Position numbers and translations under genes: made by a program
Shown: positions 15,868 through 24,376 of the stretch, piece after piece
How positions within the stretch are numbered: the first letter of the stretch is position 1
How the letters are laid out: each line of letters starts with the position of its first letter
Origin: Pedobacter sp. PAMC26386
Lineage (GTDB): Bacteria > Bacteroidota > Bacteroidia > Sphingobacteriales > Sphingobacteriaceae
Direction: 5' to 3'
Assembly (NCBI GenBank): GCA_014302835.1
Contig: CP060294.1
Span: 3,621,067 to 3,685,066 of the forward strand
DNA length: 64,000 nt
Notes under the pieces: model-generated
What the model saw: the letters and a program-made list of their open reading frames with translations, nothing else
What the model was told of the DNA's origin: nothing
The model's database searches: none

Positions 15868-16479
15868 ATGGAAAACATGACCAAAATCACAGAGAAAAAC
15901 CTGGTAATTGTGCACAGGGTAATGATGAAAAGAATTGCCAAAGGATATAGCGCGGAGCAGTTGTCCTTTCTCATTGGCAAACCAAATGATTACGTTACAA
16001 TGGTAGAAATGCTAAAAGAGCCGGTTTACTCTATCCCAGAATTAAAAAAAATAGCAAAGGCAGTAGAGGAAAGTAACTTCAGGGCTTTCTTTCCAGCTAT
16101 AAATCAGGAGACTATAGTTAAAGTACAAATAGAACGAATAGATTCCCCGGCAAGACGCACGCATATCTGTGCGATAATTAGTGCGGAAGGAAAAAGACGT
16201 TTACATTTTATGCTGGATGAAGTCTTCGAAACTGAAGAAGTGAATGATTATGGTGTAATTATGGCACAAGATGCTATTTCTTTATTGATCAGACATGGAT
16301 ATTTCTTTAAGTCACGCCCGCCCCTGGAGGTCTTCCATTCTATAAACCACTTTCTCAAAAAGGTGGTCAACCCGGATGAGATCCAGCAAGCACTCAATTC
16401 TTTCTGTAAAATAGAAGCTGAGCTCTGTTTAAAGCGAATCAAAAGTAATAAAAGAGGATATTTATACGCTGAATGCTAA
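15868..16479 (+). CDS. Conserved-looking protein with N-terminal HTH-like segment
   Basis: The N-terminal 65 residues of this 203-residue protein resemble an XRE-type helix-turn-helix (RIAKGYSAEQLSFLIGKPNDYVTMVE, about residues 25-50, then SIPELKKIAKAVE). The middle section (about 84-130) looks like a small beta domain (VKVQIERIDSP, HICAIISAEGKRRLHFMLDE). The C-terminal third is helical. No family name can be given. A DNA-binding role is plausible but unproven. It is preceded by a 640-bp gene-free stretch and followed by two hairpins. An alternative ATG lies three codons downstream. Confidence 0.7.
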   Translation: MENMTKITEKNLVIVHRVMMKRIAKGYSAEQLSFLIGKPNDYVTMVEMLKEPVYSIPELKKIAKAVEESNFRAFFPAINQETIVKVQIERIDSPARRTHICAIISAEGKRRLHFMLDEVFETEEVNDYGVIMAQDAISLLIRHGYFFKSRPPLEVFHSINHFLKKVVNPDEIQQALNSFCKIEAELCLKRIKSNKRGYLYAEC

Positions 16480-16510
16480 TTGATTTGATTCTTGAGAGAG
16501 ACCGAACCCA

Positions 16511-16538
16511 CTGTTATCCTGAAGATTTCAAGATAACA
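16511..16538 (+). terminator. Intrinsic terminator after the HTH-like gene
   Basis: CTGTTATC (16511-16518) pairs with GATAACAG (16531-16538), with an inner TGAA/TTCA extension, and is followed by CTTTTC. Confidence 0.65.
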
Positions 16539-16603
16539 GCTTTTCTTATCCAAAATGAATATCAAAGCTGGAATATGAAATGTGAATAAAATTGTAACTA
16601 TTT

Positions 16604-16672
16604 AAAAAAGGCGATGTTGTATGCGGTGTAGTTCTAGAATGGAATTACACCGCATACAACATCGCCTTTTTT
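16604..16672. repeat. Second long inverted repeat (27-bp perfect arms)
   Basis: The arms 16604-16630 and 16646-16672 are exact reverse complements over 27 bp, and wobble pairs extend the stem almost to the centre of the 15-nt loop. Outer ends are AAAAAAGG and CCTTTTTT, so it can act as a terminator in both directions. Its sequence is unrelated to the one at 15133-15225. It lies between the HTH-like gene and the convergent thioredoxin-like gene. Confidence 0.8.
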
Positions 16673-16754
16673 ATTAACCTACGAATAAGTTTCTTCACAA
16701 GGAATATCTTTAAGATACACCACTGAAGAAAAGGTTATCCTTGGCCCTCTATTC

Positions 16755-17888
16755 TTATTTTAGAAGCGCCGCCAGTTTTTTGTGTAAATCCTCTCCTCTT
16801 AAGTTAGTCGCTACGATTTTACCCGCTGGGTCAACTAAAAAGTTCTGAGGGATACCTCTTACACCATAAAGGGCTGCTGCTTCGTTATTCCAGAATTTAA
16901 GATCCGAAACTTGTGTCCAAACTAAACCGTCTTTAGCAATTGCAGCTAACCAATCTGCTTTTTTACCCGGCTGATCCAGAGATACACCAAGGATCGTAAA
17001 TTTTTTGTCTTTGAATTTATTGTAAGCAGCTACCACGTTAGGATTTTCTTGTCTGCATGGTCCGCACCATGAAGCCCAGAAATCTATCAGAACGTATTTA
17101 CCTCGGAAACTAGATAGTTTTACGGGTTTACCATTTACATCGTTTTGTGTGAAATCTGGAGCCATTACGCCCACTGAAGTTGCACGTGCAGCATCAATAG
17201 CTTTAGCTAATTCAAGACCAGCTTTTGTTGCACGTACTCTTGCAGAAAGACCTTTATAAACAGGCTCTATTGTTGTAACGTCAATGCTCTGTCCGGCTGT
17301 TTCACGCAGGGCTAAAAGACTGAAATAAGAATCTGGATTAGCTTTAATGAAGCTACCCTGAAGCGCAATCATCTCTGCTTCTGCTTTTTCGTATTTAACA
17401 CCCAACTGATTTCTGAATGTTTCGTCCTTCTGTTTTTCTTCTGGAGCATCAGCGTATTCTTTGTTTACGGCTGTAATCGCGGCAAGTGGTGCAGCAATAT
17501 GCGTCATATAGCTCGCGTTCTCTTTATTTAATTTTGAACCTGTAACAGCTACGGTTTTTATGGAGTCTGTAGCAGTCAGGTTAATGGTTGCCGGCTCCAG
17601 GTAAACAACGGCATTATCTGCCGATCTTCCTAGTTTTGCTAAATCTTCGCCTTTATGAGCAACCAGAACTCTAGCCATCGTAGGTCCATCCACTTTTCCT
17701 TTGAATACAAATTCACCTTTATGAACTACGACAGAGTCTATCACAGCACCCACATCGCTTCTATAAGTCAGGTATGCTTTTGCGGGAGCATCAAGCGTAC
17801 CGATTTTTCCGTTCAATGTAAAATCTCCTTGCTGTGCGAACACAAAAGCAGGAGAAGTCATTAATAATGACAGCACTAATCTCTTCAT
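16755..17888 (-). CDS. TlpA/DUF4369-type thiol-disulfide oxidoreductase
   Basis: This is an exported thioredoxin-fold protein. A signal peptide (about residues 1-19, ending FVFAQ) leads into a DUF4369 domain (about 22-130, FTLNGKIGTLDAPAKAYLTY), a helical linker, and a C-terminal TlpA-like domain (about 240-377) with WCGPC, Cys275 and Cys278 forming the redox pair. The cis-proline region is GIPQNFLVD (about 350). Such proteins keep periplasmic cysteines reduced or carry electrons to extracytoplasmic partners; the partner is not evident. The gene is monocistronic. Confidence 0.9.
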   Translation of the reverse strand: MKRLVLSLLMTSPAFVFAQQGDFTLNGKIGTLDAPAKAYLTYRSDVGAVIDSVVVHKGEFVFKGKVDGPTMARVLVAHKGEDLAKLGRSADNAVVYLEPATINLTATDSIKTVAVTGSKLNKENASYMTHIAAPLAAITAVNKEYADAPEEKQKDETFRNQLGVKYEKAEAEMIALQGSFIKANPDSYFSLLALRETAGQSIDVTTIEPVYKGLSARVRATKAGLELAKAIDAARATSVGVMAPDFTQNDVNGKPVKLSSFRGKYVLIDFWASWCGPCRQENPNVVAAYNKFKDKKFTILGVSLDQPGKKADWLAAIAKDGLVWTQVSDLKFWNNEAAALYGVRGIPQNFLVDPAGKIVATNLRGEDLHKKLAALLK

Positions 17889-18053
17889 TTATTTTATTTT
17901 TATGAGTTGTTTGACTTACACCGATAACAATCAACAAGGATAGTTTCTTGAATATTGTTGTCTTTCAATAGATTCAAAATTAACAGAATATATCGGAGGA
18001 GGATCCATGTAACCAAAATATAACGAAATATTTTCGTTTAAGGTATCCTCCTG

Positions 18054-19415
18054 TTATACAAAAGCTGAGAATCCGGTTATGGCACGGCCGACAATTAAAG
18101 AGTTAATCTCTTTTGTGCCTTCATAAGAATAGATAGCCTCAGCATCAGCCACGAAACGAGCTACATCATACTCTAGCAGGATACCATTTCCACCCATTAC
18201 TTCCCTCGCCCTGCTCACTACATCGCGGGTTCGCAAAGAACAGAAAACCTTTGCTAGTGAGGCATGTTCGTCTGTCAGCAAACCTTGATCCTGTAATTGG
18301 GATAGACGAAAACATAAGGTTTGCATCGCGGTCAGATTTGAGAGCATTTCCACCAAATGGTTCTGAATGAGCTGGAAAGAGGCGATGGGCTTGCCAAATT
18401 GCTTACGGGTCATGGTATAGGCTAAGGCACTTTCATACGCTCCACGTGCACAACCTACGGCCTGCCAGGCTACTCCTGCCCGCGTCATCCGAAGTACTTT
18501 AGCGGTATCCTTAAAGGAATTGGCATTTTGTAAACGGTCTTCTTCATCCACTTCACAATTGGTTAAAGTGATTAAGCCATTCTGTACAATTCGCAACGCC
18601 ATTTTATCGTGCATTTTCTCTACAGCAAAACCTTTGTTACCTTTTCTAACCAGAAAACCTTTGACTTCATTGTCATCAACATCCCTGGCCCAGATGATGG
18701 TCACATCAGAAAAGGTTGAATTACCTATCCATTTTTTCTGACCGTTCAGCATCCATTTACTTCCTTGTCTTTTAGCGGTCGTGGTTAACCCACCCGCAGC
18801 AGCAGAACCTACTTCGGGCTCTGTCAAGCCAAAAGCTCCGATGATTTTCATCTGCTGCATTTCTGGCAACCATTCTTGTTTCTGAGCTTCTGAACCCAAA
18901 AGGTAAATGGAGCCCATAGCCAAACCACTTTGTACACCAAAAAAGGTGGACATCGAGGTGTCTACCCTCGCCATTTCCATGGCAAGCATGCCTTCCATGA
19001 GATTGGTTTTACCCGGACATCCATAGCCCTGATAAGTCAGCCCGCAAATGTTAAGCTCTGCAATTTTAGGAATCAGCTCAAAAGGAAATTCTGCTTTCAG
19101 CCAGTAGTCATTCACTAAGGGCTTAACCTCTTTTTCTAAAAACGCCCTTACTTTCAATTGTAGTGCACGGTCTTCTTCGTTTAATGCGGCATCTCCCAAA
19201 TGATAAAAGTCTCCGTTAATTGGTGGAAGCTCTTTCTTTTTATGGGGAGTACCCAACATTTTCATTAAACCAGAAAGCTGTGTTTCATCCAGACCCGCCA
19301 CTGAATCCACTATCTTTTTAAGATCTACCTTTTTAGAGAGTGCATCCAGTTTTTCGAGATCTACACTTTGAAAAAGTGCATAGGCATTTTTTAATTTAGA
19401 GATTATACTGGCCAT
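18054..19415 (-). CDS. Acyl-CoA dehydrogenase with N-terminal extension
   Basis: This FAD-dependent acyl-CoA dehydrogenase is closest in style to the glutaryl-CoA dehydrogenase branch. The flavin-binding motif GAFGLTEPEVGS (about residue 192) and NGQKKWIGN (about 223) lead to the catalytic-base region YEGTKEIN with Glu near residue 432. A helical extension of about 60 residues (SIISKLKNAYALFQSVDLEKLDALSKK) precedes the usual start of the fold near HLGDAALNEEDRALQ. The substrate is unknown; glutaryl-CoA or a branched/medium-chain acyl-CoA are options. It is the last gene of a minus-strand run with bshB1, a peroxidase and a DUF4294 gene. Confidence 0.9.
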   Translation of the reverse strand: MASIISKLKNAYALFQSVDLEKLDALSKKVDLKKIVDSVAGLDETQLSGLMKMLGTPHKKKELPPINGDFYHLGDAALNEEDRALQLKVRAFLEKEVKPLVNDYWLKAEFPFELIPKIAELNICGLTYQGYGCPGKTNLMEGMLAMEMARVDTSMSTFFGVQSGLAMGSIYLLGSEAQKQEWLPEMQQMKIIGAFGLTEPEVGSAAAGGLTTTAKRQGSKWMLNGQKKWIGNSTFSDVTIIWARDVDDNEVKGFLVRKGNKGFAVEKMHDKMALRIVQNGLITLTNCEVDEEDRLQNANSFKDTAKVLRMTRAGVAWQAVGCARGAYESALAYTMTRKQFGKPIASFQLIQNHLVEMLSNLTAMQTLCFRLSQLQDQGLLTDEHASLAKVFCSLRTRDVVSRAREVMGGNGILLEYDVARFVADAEAIYSYEGTKEINSLIVGRAITGFSAFV

Positions 19416-19462
19416 AATTGAAGCTGTTTCTATAAAGAACAGTCAACAGCCAATTTTGTTCC

Positions 19463-20197
19463 CTATTGCAGATCAAAAAGATTATCTACACCTAAAAGTT
19501 TAATTGAAGTAAAGCCTTCTGCATAGGTTGCGCCTATCGGTTTACCCATTTCTCTTGCACGTGCAATCACGCTTTCAAAGAAATCTGGTGAAGAGATATA
19601 AGTGGCTGGCCCATCCAGTTCAGGATTTTTATTCAATTCAGGACTATGGAACTGAGTCTTAAAAGCTTTGATAGAATTAAGTTTTGTTTCGATATAAGGA
19701 GTGATATCAACAATGATATCCGGCTTGATATAAGTATCCTGAATATATTGCAGAAATAACCTCGGTCTCCATGCTTGTTGTACTACACCGTCCTGCAGTG
19801 TTTCCACTTTAGGCAGACCAGACAGGAAACAAGCATCACTGATTAATGAGGCAGATCTTCCATGATCAGGATGACGGTCATATACGGCATTACCCAGGAC
19901 AATTTCAGGCTGATACTTACGGATCATCCTGATGACTTCCAATTGGTGCTGCTCGTCATTTCTGAAAAACCCGTCTTTGAACCTTAAGTTTTCCCGTGCA
20001 TGTAAGCCTAAGATTTTTGCGGAATCCTGAGCTTCCTGATCACGGGTTTCAGCCGTGCCACGCGTGCCCAGTTCTCCCCTGGTTAAATCGACTATTCCTA
20101 CTTTTTTACCTTGAGCTATATGTTTTAAAATTGTTCCTGAACAACCTAATTCGGCATCATCCGGATGTACGGCTAATACTAATATGTCTAATTTCAT
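19463..20197 (-). CDS. bshB1: Bacillithiol biosynthesis deacetylase BshB1
   Basis: This PIG-L/LmbE-type zinc deacetylase converts GlcNAc-malate to GlcN-malate in bacillithiol synthesis. The zinc motif AVHPDDAELG (His11, Asp13, Asp14) and a second site YDRHPDHGR (His109-His112) are present, and the conserved DLTRGELGTRGT (37-48) is typical of BshB1 rather than other LmbE proteins. Length (244) fits. It is 32 nt downstream of the peroxidase gene and 47 nt upstream of the acyl-CoA dehydrogenase gene. Neither bshA nor bshC is in the window. Confidence 0.92.
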   Translation of the reverse strand: MKLDILVLAVHPDDAELGCSGTILKHIAQGKKVGIVDLTRGELGTRGTAETRDQEAQDSAKILGLHARENLRFKDGFFRNDEQHQLEVIRMIRKYQPEIVLGNAVYDRHPDHGRSASLISDACFLSGLPKVETLQDGVVQQAWRPRLFLQYIQDTYIKPDIIVDITPYIETKLNSIKAFKTQFHSPELNKNPELDGPATYISSPDFFESVIARAREMGKPIGATYAEGFTSIKLLGVDNLFDLQ

Positions 20198-20229
20198 TTT
20201 GTTATGTTAGAATTTGTGAAATCACGGCG

Positions 20230-20727
20230 CTATAAAAGACGCTGGATTTTCTTCCTGACCTTTGAGGATAAAGGTTTGGTAAATGGAAAAAAGTAATCCA
20301 CGACTTCTCCATCTTTATTGATTAAATATTTATGAAAATTCCACCTTGGCGTGGACTTGATATGGCCATTGAGGTCTTTATTACCTAAGAATTTATATAT
20401 CGGATTAGCCTGTGCACCACGAACCATGATTTTTTCAAACACCGGAAATTTAACACCGTAGTTCACTTCACAGAATTCATTGATTGCAGCTCCTTCCAGG
20501 GGTTCCTGCCCCCCAAAATCATTGGAAGGAAATCCCAGAACTTCAAATTCATCCGTGTTCAATGAATCTCTGAGTTCCTGAAGTTCTTTGAGCTGTGGAG
20601 CAAATCCACAAGCAGAAGCGATATTCACAACCAGGAGCACTTTACCCTTATAATCCGCTAATTTCTTGTCTTTTCCATTGATTAGTTTTGCATTGAACTG
20701 GTAAATACTCGGCGTGTTTTTTTCCAT
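20230..20727 (-). CDS. Glutathione peroxidase-family thiol peroxidase
   Basis: This 165-residue peroxidase of the GPx fold reduces peroxides with a cysteine nucleophile. Cys40 lies in NIASACGFAPQ (often NVASKCGFT), Gln74 in FGGQEP, and Trp129-Asn130 in TPRWNFHKYL, completing the catalytic tetrad. In organisms without glutathione such enzymes are usually thioredoxin-dependent; the nearby bshB1 also allows a bacillithiol link, which is inference. It starts 2 nt after the DUF4294 stop codon, so the two are translationally close. Confidence 0.92.
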   Translation of the reverse strand: MEKNTPSIYQFNAKLINGKDKKLADYKGKVLLVVNIASACGFAPQLKELQELRDSLNTDEFEVLGFPSNDFGGQEPLEGAAINEFCEVNYGVKFPVFEKIMVRGAQANPIYKFLGNKDLNGHIKSTPRWNFHKYLINKDGEVVDYFFPFTKPLSSKVRKKIQRLL

Positions 20728-20729
20728 GC

Positions 20730-21350
20730 TTATTGACGATAAAAACCTGAATTCTGAATAATAGATTCTATATCTCTTTCTTCCTCAGGATTATAAGTAC
20801 TTTTTAAATTATGCCCCACTACTCTGGCAACGGACTGGTAAATAAAGGCTTTTACACCTCCTTGTGTTTCCTTGACAATTTCGTAAGTAGTACGCCCTAC
20901 TTCTCTGTCTATTAATTTGGTAAGAATCTGACCCTGGGTGATGGTTAATTCCTTAATCTCCGTATTGAACATTTTTTTGATCTCCGCATCACAGGCTTTG
21001 ACCAGTTTCTTATGTTCCTTGCGATCGGTAGTTACTGCCAGATCACGTTCCAGCTGCTCGTATCTTCTTTTTGCAAAAAGAGCATAAGGCATAACTTTTA
21101 GGACATTATAACGGAGTCTGTTAAAGGCAGCACGGTCTGCGGGAGATTTAAAAATCCTGGACGCATAGATAACCACCTCATTCAGAGGTATCCATGGAAT
21201 CATTTCACCATCTTCGTTCGTAGAGGCTACCCTGATGGTATCATTTTTGCCTTTCACAGGAAACTTAACAGGCACAGAATTTTCCTGCGCTTTCAGCTCA
21301 CCTACGGCAATAATGACAAATAACAGAATAAATAAACTGCAAAATTTCAT
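20730..21350 (-). CDS. DUF4294 family protein, exported
   Basis: This 206-residue protein has a signal peptide (about 1-21, ending GELKAQ) and the Bacteroidetes DUF4294 pattern: IPLNEVVIYASRIF (about 55), RLRYNVLKVMPYA (about 79-91), and the helical stretch ELTITQGQILTKLIDR (about 135-150). Function is unknown; an envelope location is likely. It heads a minus-strand run with the peroxidase, bshB1 and the acyl-CoA dehydrogenase. Confidence 0.85.
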   Translation of the reverse strand: MKFCSLFILLFVIIAVGELKAQENSVPVKFPVKGKNDTIRVASTNEDGEMIPWIPLNEVVIYASRIFKSPADRAAFNRLRYNVLKVMPYALFAKRRYEQLERDLAVTTDRKEHKKLVKACDAEIKKMFNTEIKELTITQGQILTKLIDREVGRTTYEIVKETQGGVKAFIYQSVARVVGHNLKSTYNPEEERDIESIIQNSGFYRQ

Positions 21351-21460
21351 AAATTTATACTCCCACGAAGTTAAAGCAAATTTAATACATTAGGTTTATA
21401 ACTAAATCTAATATATTCTTAAACGATTAACAAGCAATAATTATTACGAAAATAATACAA

Positions 21461-23668
21461 ATGAAGAATACCTTAGTGATTGATTTAGAAGCAGAAAAGC
21501 AAGAAATCCTGAAGAGATACCGTGCCCTCTTGCGTGCCTGTAAGCCAACATTACAAAAGGGAGATAAAAAAGAAATTAGAAAAGCATTCGATATGGCTCT
21601 TGAAAGTCATAAGGATATGCGTAGAAAATCTGGTGAACCTTATATCTATCACCCTATTGCTGTGGCTCAAATCGCTGCTGAGGAAATCGGACTCGGAACA
21701 ACATCTATCGTATGCGCTTTATTACACGACGTAGTAGAGGACACTGAAATTACGCTCGAAGACATTGAAAGAGAGTTTGGAAAGAAAACTGCAAAAATCA
21801 TTGACGGACTGACCAAAATAGCAGGTGTTTTTGATTATAACAGTTCTTTGCAAGCCGAGAACTTCAGGAAAATGCTACTTACCCTGGCAGATGATGTGAG
21901 GGTGATTTTAATTAAACTAGCAGATCGTCTTCATAATATGCGTACCATGGATTTTATGCCAAGGCACAAGCAATTGAAGATCGCATCTGAAACCATTTAT
22001 CTGTATGCTCCTTTAGCGCACAGACTGGGTTTGTATGCGATAAAATCTGAGCTGGAAGATCTTTCCATGAAATATCTGGAACCGGATACTTATAAATTTA
22101 TAGCAACCAAGCTGAATGAGAAAAAGGCAGAACGCACACTTTTCGTTAAACATTTTGTTGATCCTATCAATGAAATCTTAGCAGAACAGGGTTTTGTAGC
22201 CAGTATTTATGGTAGACCAAAATCTATCCATTCCATATGGAATAAGATGAAAAAGAAAAATATTCCATTTGAAGAGGTCTATGATCTTTTTGCCATCCGT
22301 ATTATTCTGGACAGTTCTCCTGAAAATGAAAAAGCAGATTGCTGGAAAGCTTATTCTATAGTGACCGATTTATATCGTCCTAATCCAGATCGTTTACGCG
22401 ACTGGGTTTCTTCACCTAAAGGGAATGGATATGAATCGTTGCACACTACTGTAATGGGCCCTAAAGGGCAATGGGTAGAAGTACAGATTCGTACACAAAG
22501 AATGAATGAGATTGCCGAAAAAGGTTTTGCAGCGCACTGGAAATATAAGGAATCAAGCAACGACAATGGTTTGGATCAGTGGATTCTGAAAGTCAGAGAA
22601 ATGCTGAACAATCCGGAGGCTAATGCACTGGATTTCCTGGATGACTTCAAAATGAACCTCTTTTCGGATGAGATTTTCATCTTTACGCCAAAAGGTGCAC
22701 TGATACAGCTTCCATTGGGTGCAACAGCATTGGATTTTGCTTTTGAAATCCATACCGATGTGGGTGCCAAATGTATTGGTGCCAAAGTCAATCATAAACT
22801 GGTTCCACTTTCTTATAAACTACAAAACGGAGATCAGGTCGAGATCATTACTTCTGGTAAACAAGTTCCTAAAGAAGACTGGCTGAATATTGTTGTCACA
22901 GCAAAAGCCAAATCGAAAATCAAGTCTTCCTTAAAAGAGGAGAAAAGGAAGATTGCAGAAGGAGGTAAAGAAACGCTGGAACGTAAACTGAAATCTTTAA
23001 AAATTACTTACAACACTGATAACCTGAATAAACTGAGCTATTTCTTCAAGCTCACCTCTACACAAGAGCTTTTTATTGCTGTGGCTACAGGAAAGATTGA
23101 ACTGAAAGATTTAAAGGAATATCTGGCCAGTGAAAAGGAAATTGAGAACAGAGGTACCGAACGAAATGATGGTCAACAGATTGAAGCCTTATTAAACAAA
23201 GTGAAAGGCCCCGAGTCTGACATTTTATTAATTGGTGAAGACCTGCAAAAAATCGACTATACACTTGCAGCCTGCTGTAACCCAATTCCTGGTGATGATG
23301 TTTTTGGTTTTGTTACTGTAAGTGAAGGGATTAAGATCCACCGGACTAATTGTCCGAATGCAGCACAGCTCATGGCCAATTATGGTTACCGGGTAGTGAA
23401 AGCAAAATGGAACAAACAACAGGAACTCACCTTCCTGACCGGACTGCACATTATAGGCATTGATGATGTCGGCCTGATCAATAATATCACTAAAGTAATT
23501 TCTGGAGATTTCAAAGTGAATATGCGTTCGATTACCGTAGATACAGATAATGGTATTTTTGATGGTTCAATTATGATCTTTGTCAATGATAAAGAGCATC
23601 TGGATAACCTGATCAAAAATCTTTTAGAAGTGAAAGGGGTAACTGGAGTTACACGTTTCGATGCCTAA
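21461..23668 (+). CDS. rel: Bifunctional (p)ppGpp synthetase/hydrolase (RelA/SpoT homologue)
   Basis: This is the stringent-response enzyme. The N-terminal HD hydrolase domain (about residues 45-200) has HPIAVA with His64, LLHDVVEDT with His89-Asp90 and Glu93-Asp94, all retained, so hydrolase activity is expected. The synthetase domain (about 235-360) includes GRPKSIHSIWNKM and YDLFAIRII. TGS (about 400-460), a helical domain with a Cys-rich CCNPIPGDD segment (about 605), and a C-terminal ACT domain (about 660-735) follow. Length (735) is that of full-size Rel. It is divergent from the DUF4294 run and ends at a long hairpin. Confidence 0.95.
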   Translation: MKNTLVIDLEAEKQEILKRYRALLRACKPTLQKGDKKEIRKAFDMALESHKDMRRKSGEPYIYHPIAVAQIAAEEIGLGTTSIVCALLHDVVEDTEITLEDIEREFGKKTAKIIDGLTKIAGVFDYNSSLQAENFRKMLLTLADDVRVILIKLADRLHNMRTMDFMPRHKQLKIASETIYLYAPLAHRLGLYAIKSELEDLSMKYLEPDTYKFIATKLNEKKAERTLFVKHFVDPINEILAEQGFVASIYGRPKSIHSIWNKMKKKNIPFEEVYDLFAIRIILDSSPENEKADCWKAYSIVTDLYRPNPDRLRDWVSSPKGNGYESLHTTVMGPKGQWVEVQIRTQRMNEIAEKGFAAHWKYKESSNDNGLDQWILKVREMLNNPEANALDFLDDFKMNLFSDEIFIFTPKGALIQLPLGATALDFAFEIHTDVGAKCIGAKVNHKLVPLSYKLQNGDQVEIITSGKQVPKEDWLNIVVTAKAKSKIKSSLKEEKRKIAEGGKETLERKLKSLKITYNTDNLNKLSYFFKLTSTQELFIAVATGKIELKDLKEYLASEKEIENRGTERNDGQQIEALLNKVKGPESDILLIGEDLQKIDYTLAACCNPIPGDDVFGFVTVSEGIKIHRTNCPNAAQLMANYGYRVVKAKWNKQQELTFLTGLHIIGIDDVGLINNITKVISGDFKVNMRSITVDTDNGIFDGSIMIFVNDKEHLDNLIKNLLEVKGVTGVTRFDA

Positions 23669-23681
23669 AATTGTATAAATC

Positions 23682-23723
23682 AGCACTTGTTTTAAATTCA
23701 ACTGACGAATTTAAACAAGTGCT
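23682..23723 (+). terminator. Hairpin after rel
   Basis: A stem of about 17 bp with one bulged T (23682-23699 with 23707-23723) encloses a 7-nt loop. The downstream side is not followed by a clean T tract, so termination strength is uncertain. Confidence 0.55.
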
Positions 23724-23807
23724 TAGGGAAATTGTTTATTTTTGCTGATTAAATTGCGAGCGAGTCAAATTGAAGCAATAAACAGATAAATTTTAAACAG
23801 TTTCCAT

Positions 23808-23835
23808 TTGTTCTGTTTAAAAAATGATACCTTTG
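23808..23835 (+). promoter_or_regulatory. Bacteroidetes-type promoter of the Fur-family gene
   Basis: A -33 TTG (23808-23810) and a -7 TACCTTTG (23828-23835) are separated by 17 bp. Transcription should start near 23840, 13 nt before the ATG at 23853, which supports that start codon over a TTG at 23808. Confidence 0.65.
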
Positions 23836-23852
23836 AAAGGAGTTTTAAAACT

Positions 23853-24341
23853 ATGTCTACAAACCATAACAGCGAGTTAGTTAGAAAAATATTCGAAGCC
23901 TATCTCGAAAATAAAAGTCTGAGAAAAACGCCTGAGCGTTTTGCCATCTTAGAAGAAATCTATTCCAGAGATGATCATTTTGATGTAGAGACCCTCTATA
24001 TCCATATGAAGAACCAAAAATATAGAGTAAGCAGGGCTACCGTGTACAATACACTGGAGCTTCTTGTTTCTTGTGATCTGGTTACCAAACATCAGTTTGG
24101 AAAGAACATGGCGCAGTTCGAAAAATCGTATGGTTACCACCAGCATGATCATGTAATTTGCATTGATTGTGGGAAAGTAGTTGAATTCTGTGATCCTCGT
24201 ATCCATCAGATTCAAAGTATGGTTGGTGATTTACTGAAATTCGAAATCAAACATCACTCTTTAAATTTATATGGAAGCTGCTTCGATTGTTCGGCAAAAG
24301 CATCCATTAAACAAAAAGAGGATATTAAACATGCAAGTTAA
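23853..24341 (+). CDS. Fur-family metalloregulator
   Basis: This 162-residue protein of the Fur/Zur/PerR family has a winged-helix DNA-binding N-terminal half (about residues 10-85, RKTPERFAILEEIY, RVSRATVYNTLELL) and a C-terminal dimerisation and metal domain with YHQHDHVICIDCGKVVEF. The structural-zinc Cys pairs are CIDC (about 100) and CFDC (about 147). Whether it senses iron, zinc or peroxide cannot be decided. The start is the ATG at 23853 because a TTG-N17-TACCTTTG promoter overlaps the longer frame. purA begins 35 nt after its stop. Confidence 0.88.
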   Translation: MSTNHNSELVRKIFEAYLENKSLRKTPERFAILEEIYSRDDHFDVETLYIHMKNQKYRVSRATVYNTLELLVSCDLVTKHQFGKNMAQFEKSYGYHQHDHVICIDCGKVVEFCDPRIHQIQSMVGDLLKFEIKHHSLNLYGSCFDCSAKASIKQKEDIKHAS

Positions 24342-24376
24342 ACAACACAATTATAATCTTTTCTTAAATTAAAATA

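Noticed and set aside
23808..23852. TTG start extending the Fur-family protein by 15 residues
   Set aside because: This TTG is the -33 element of a well-formed promoter whose transcript begins after it.
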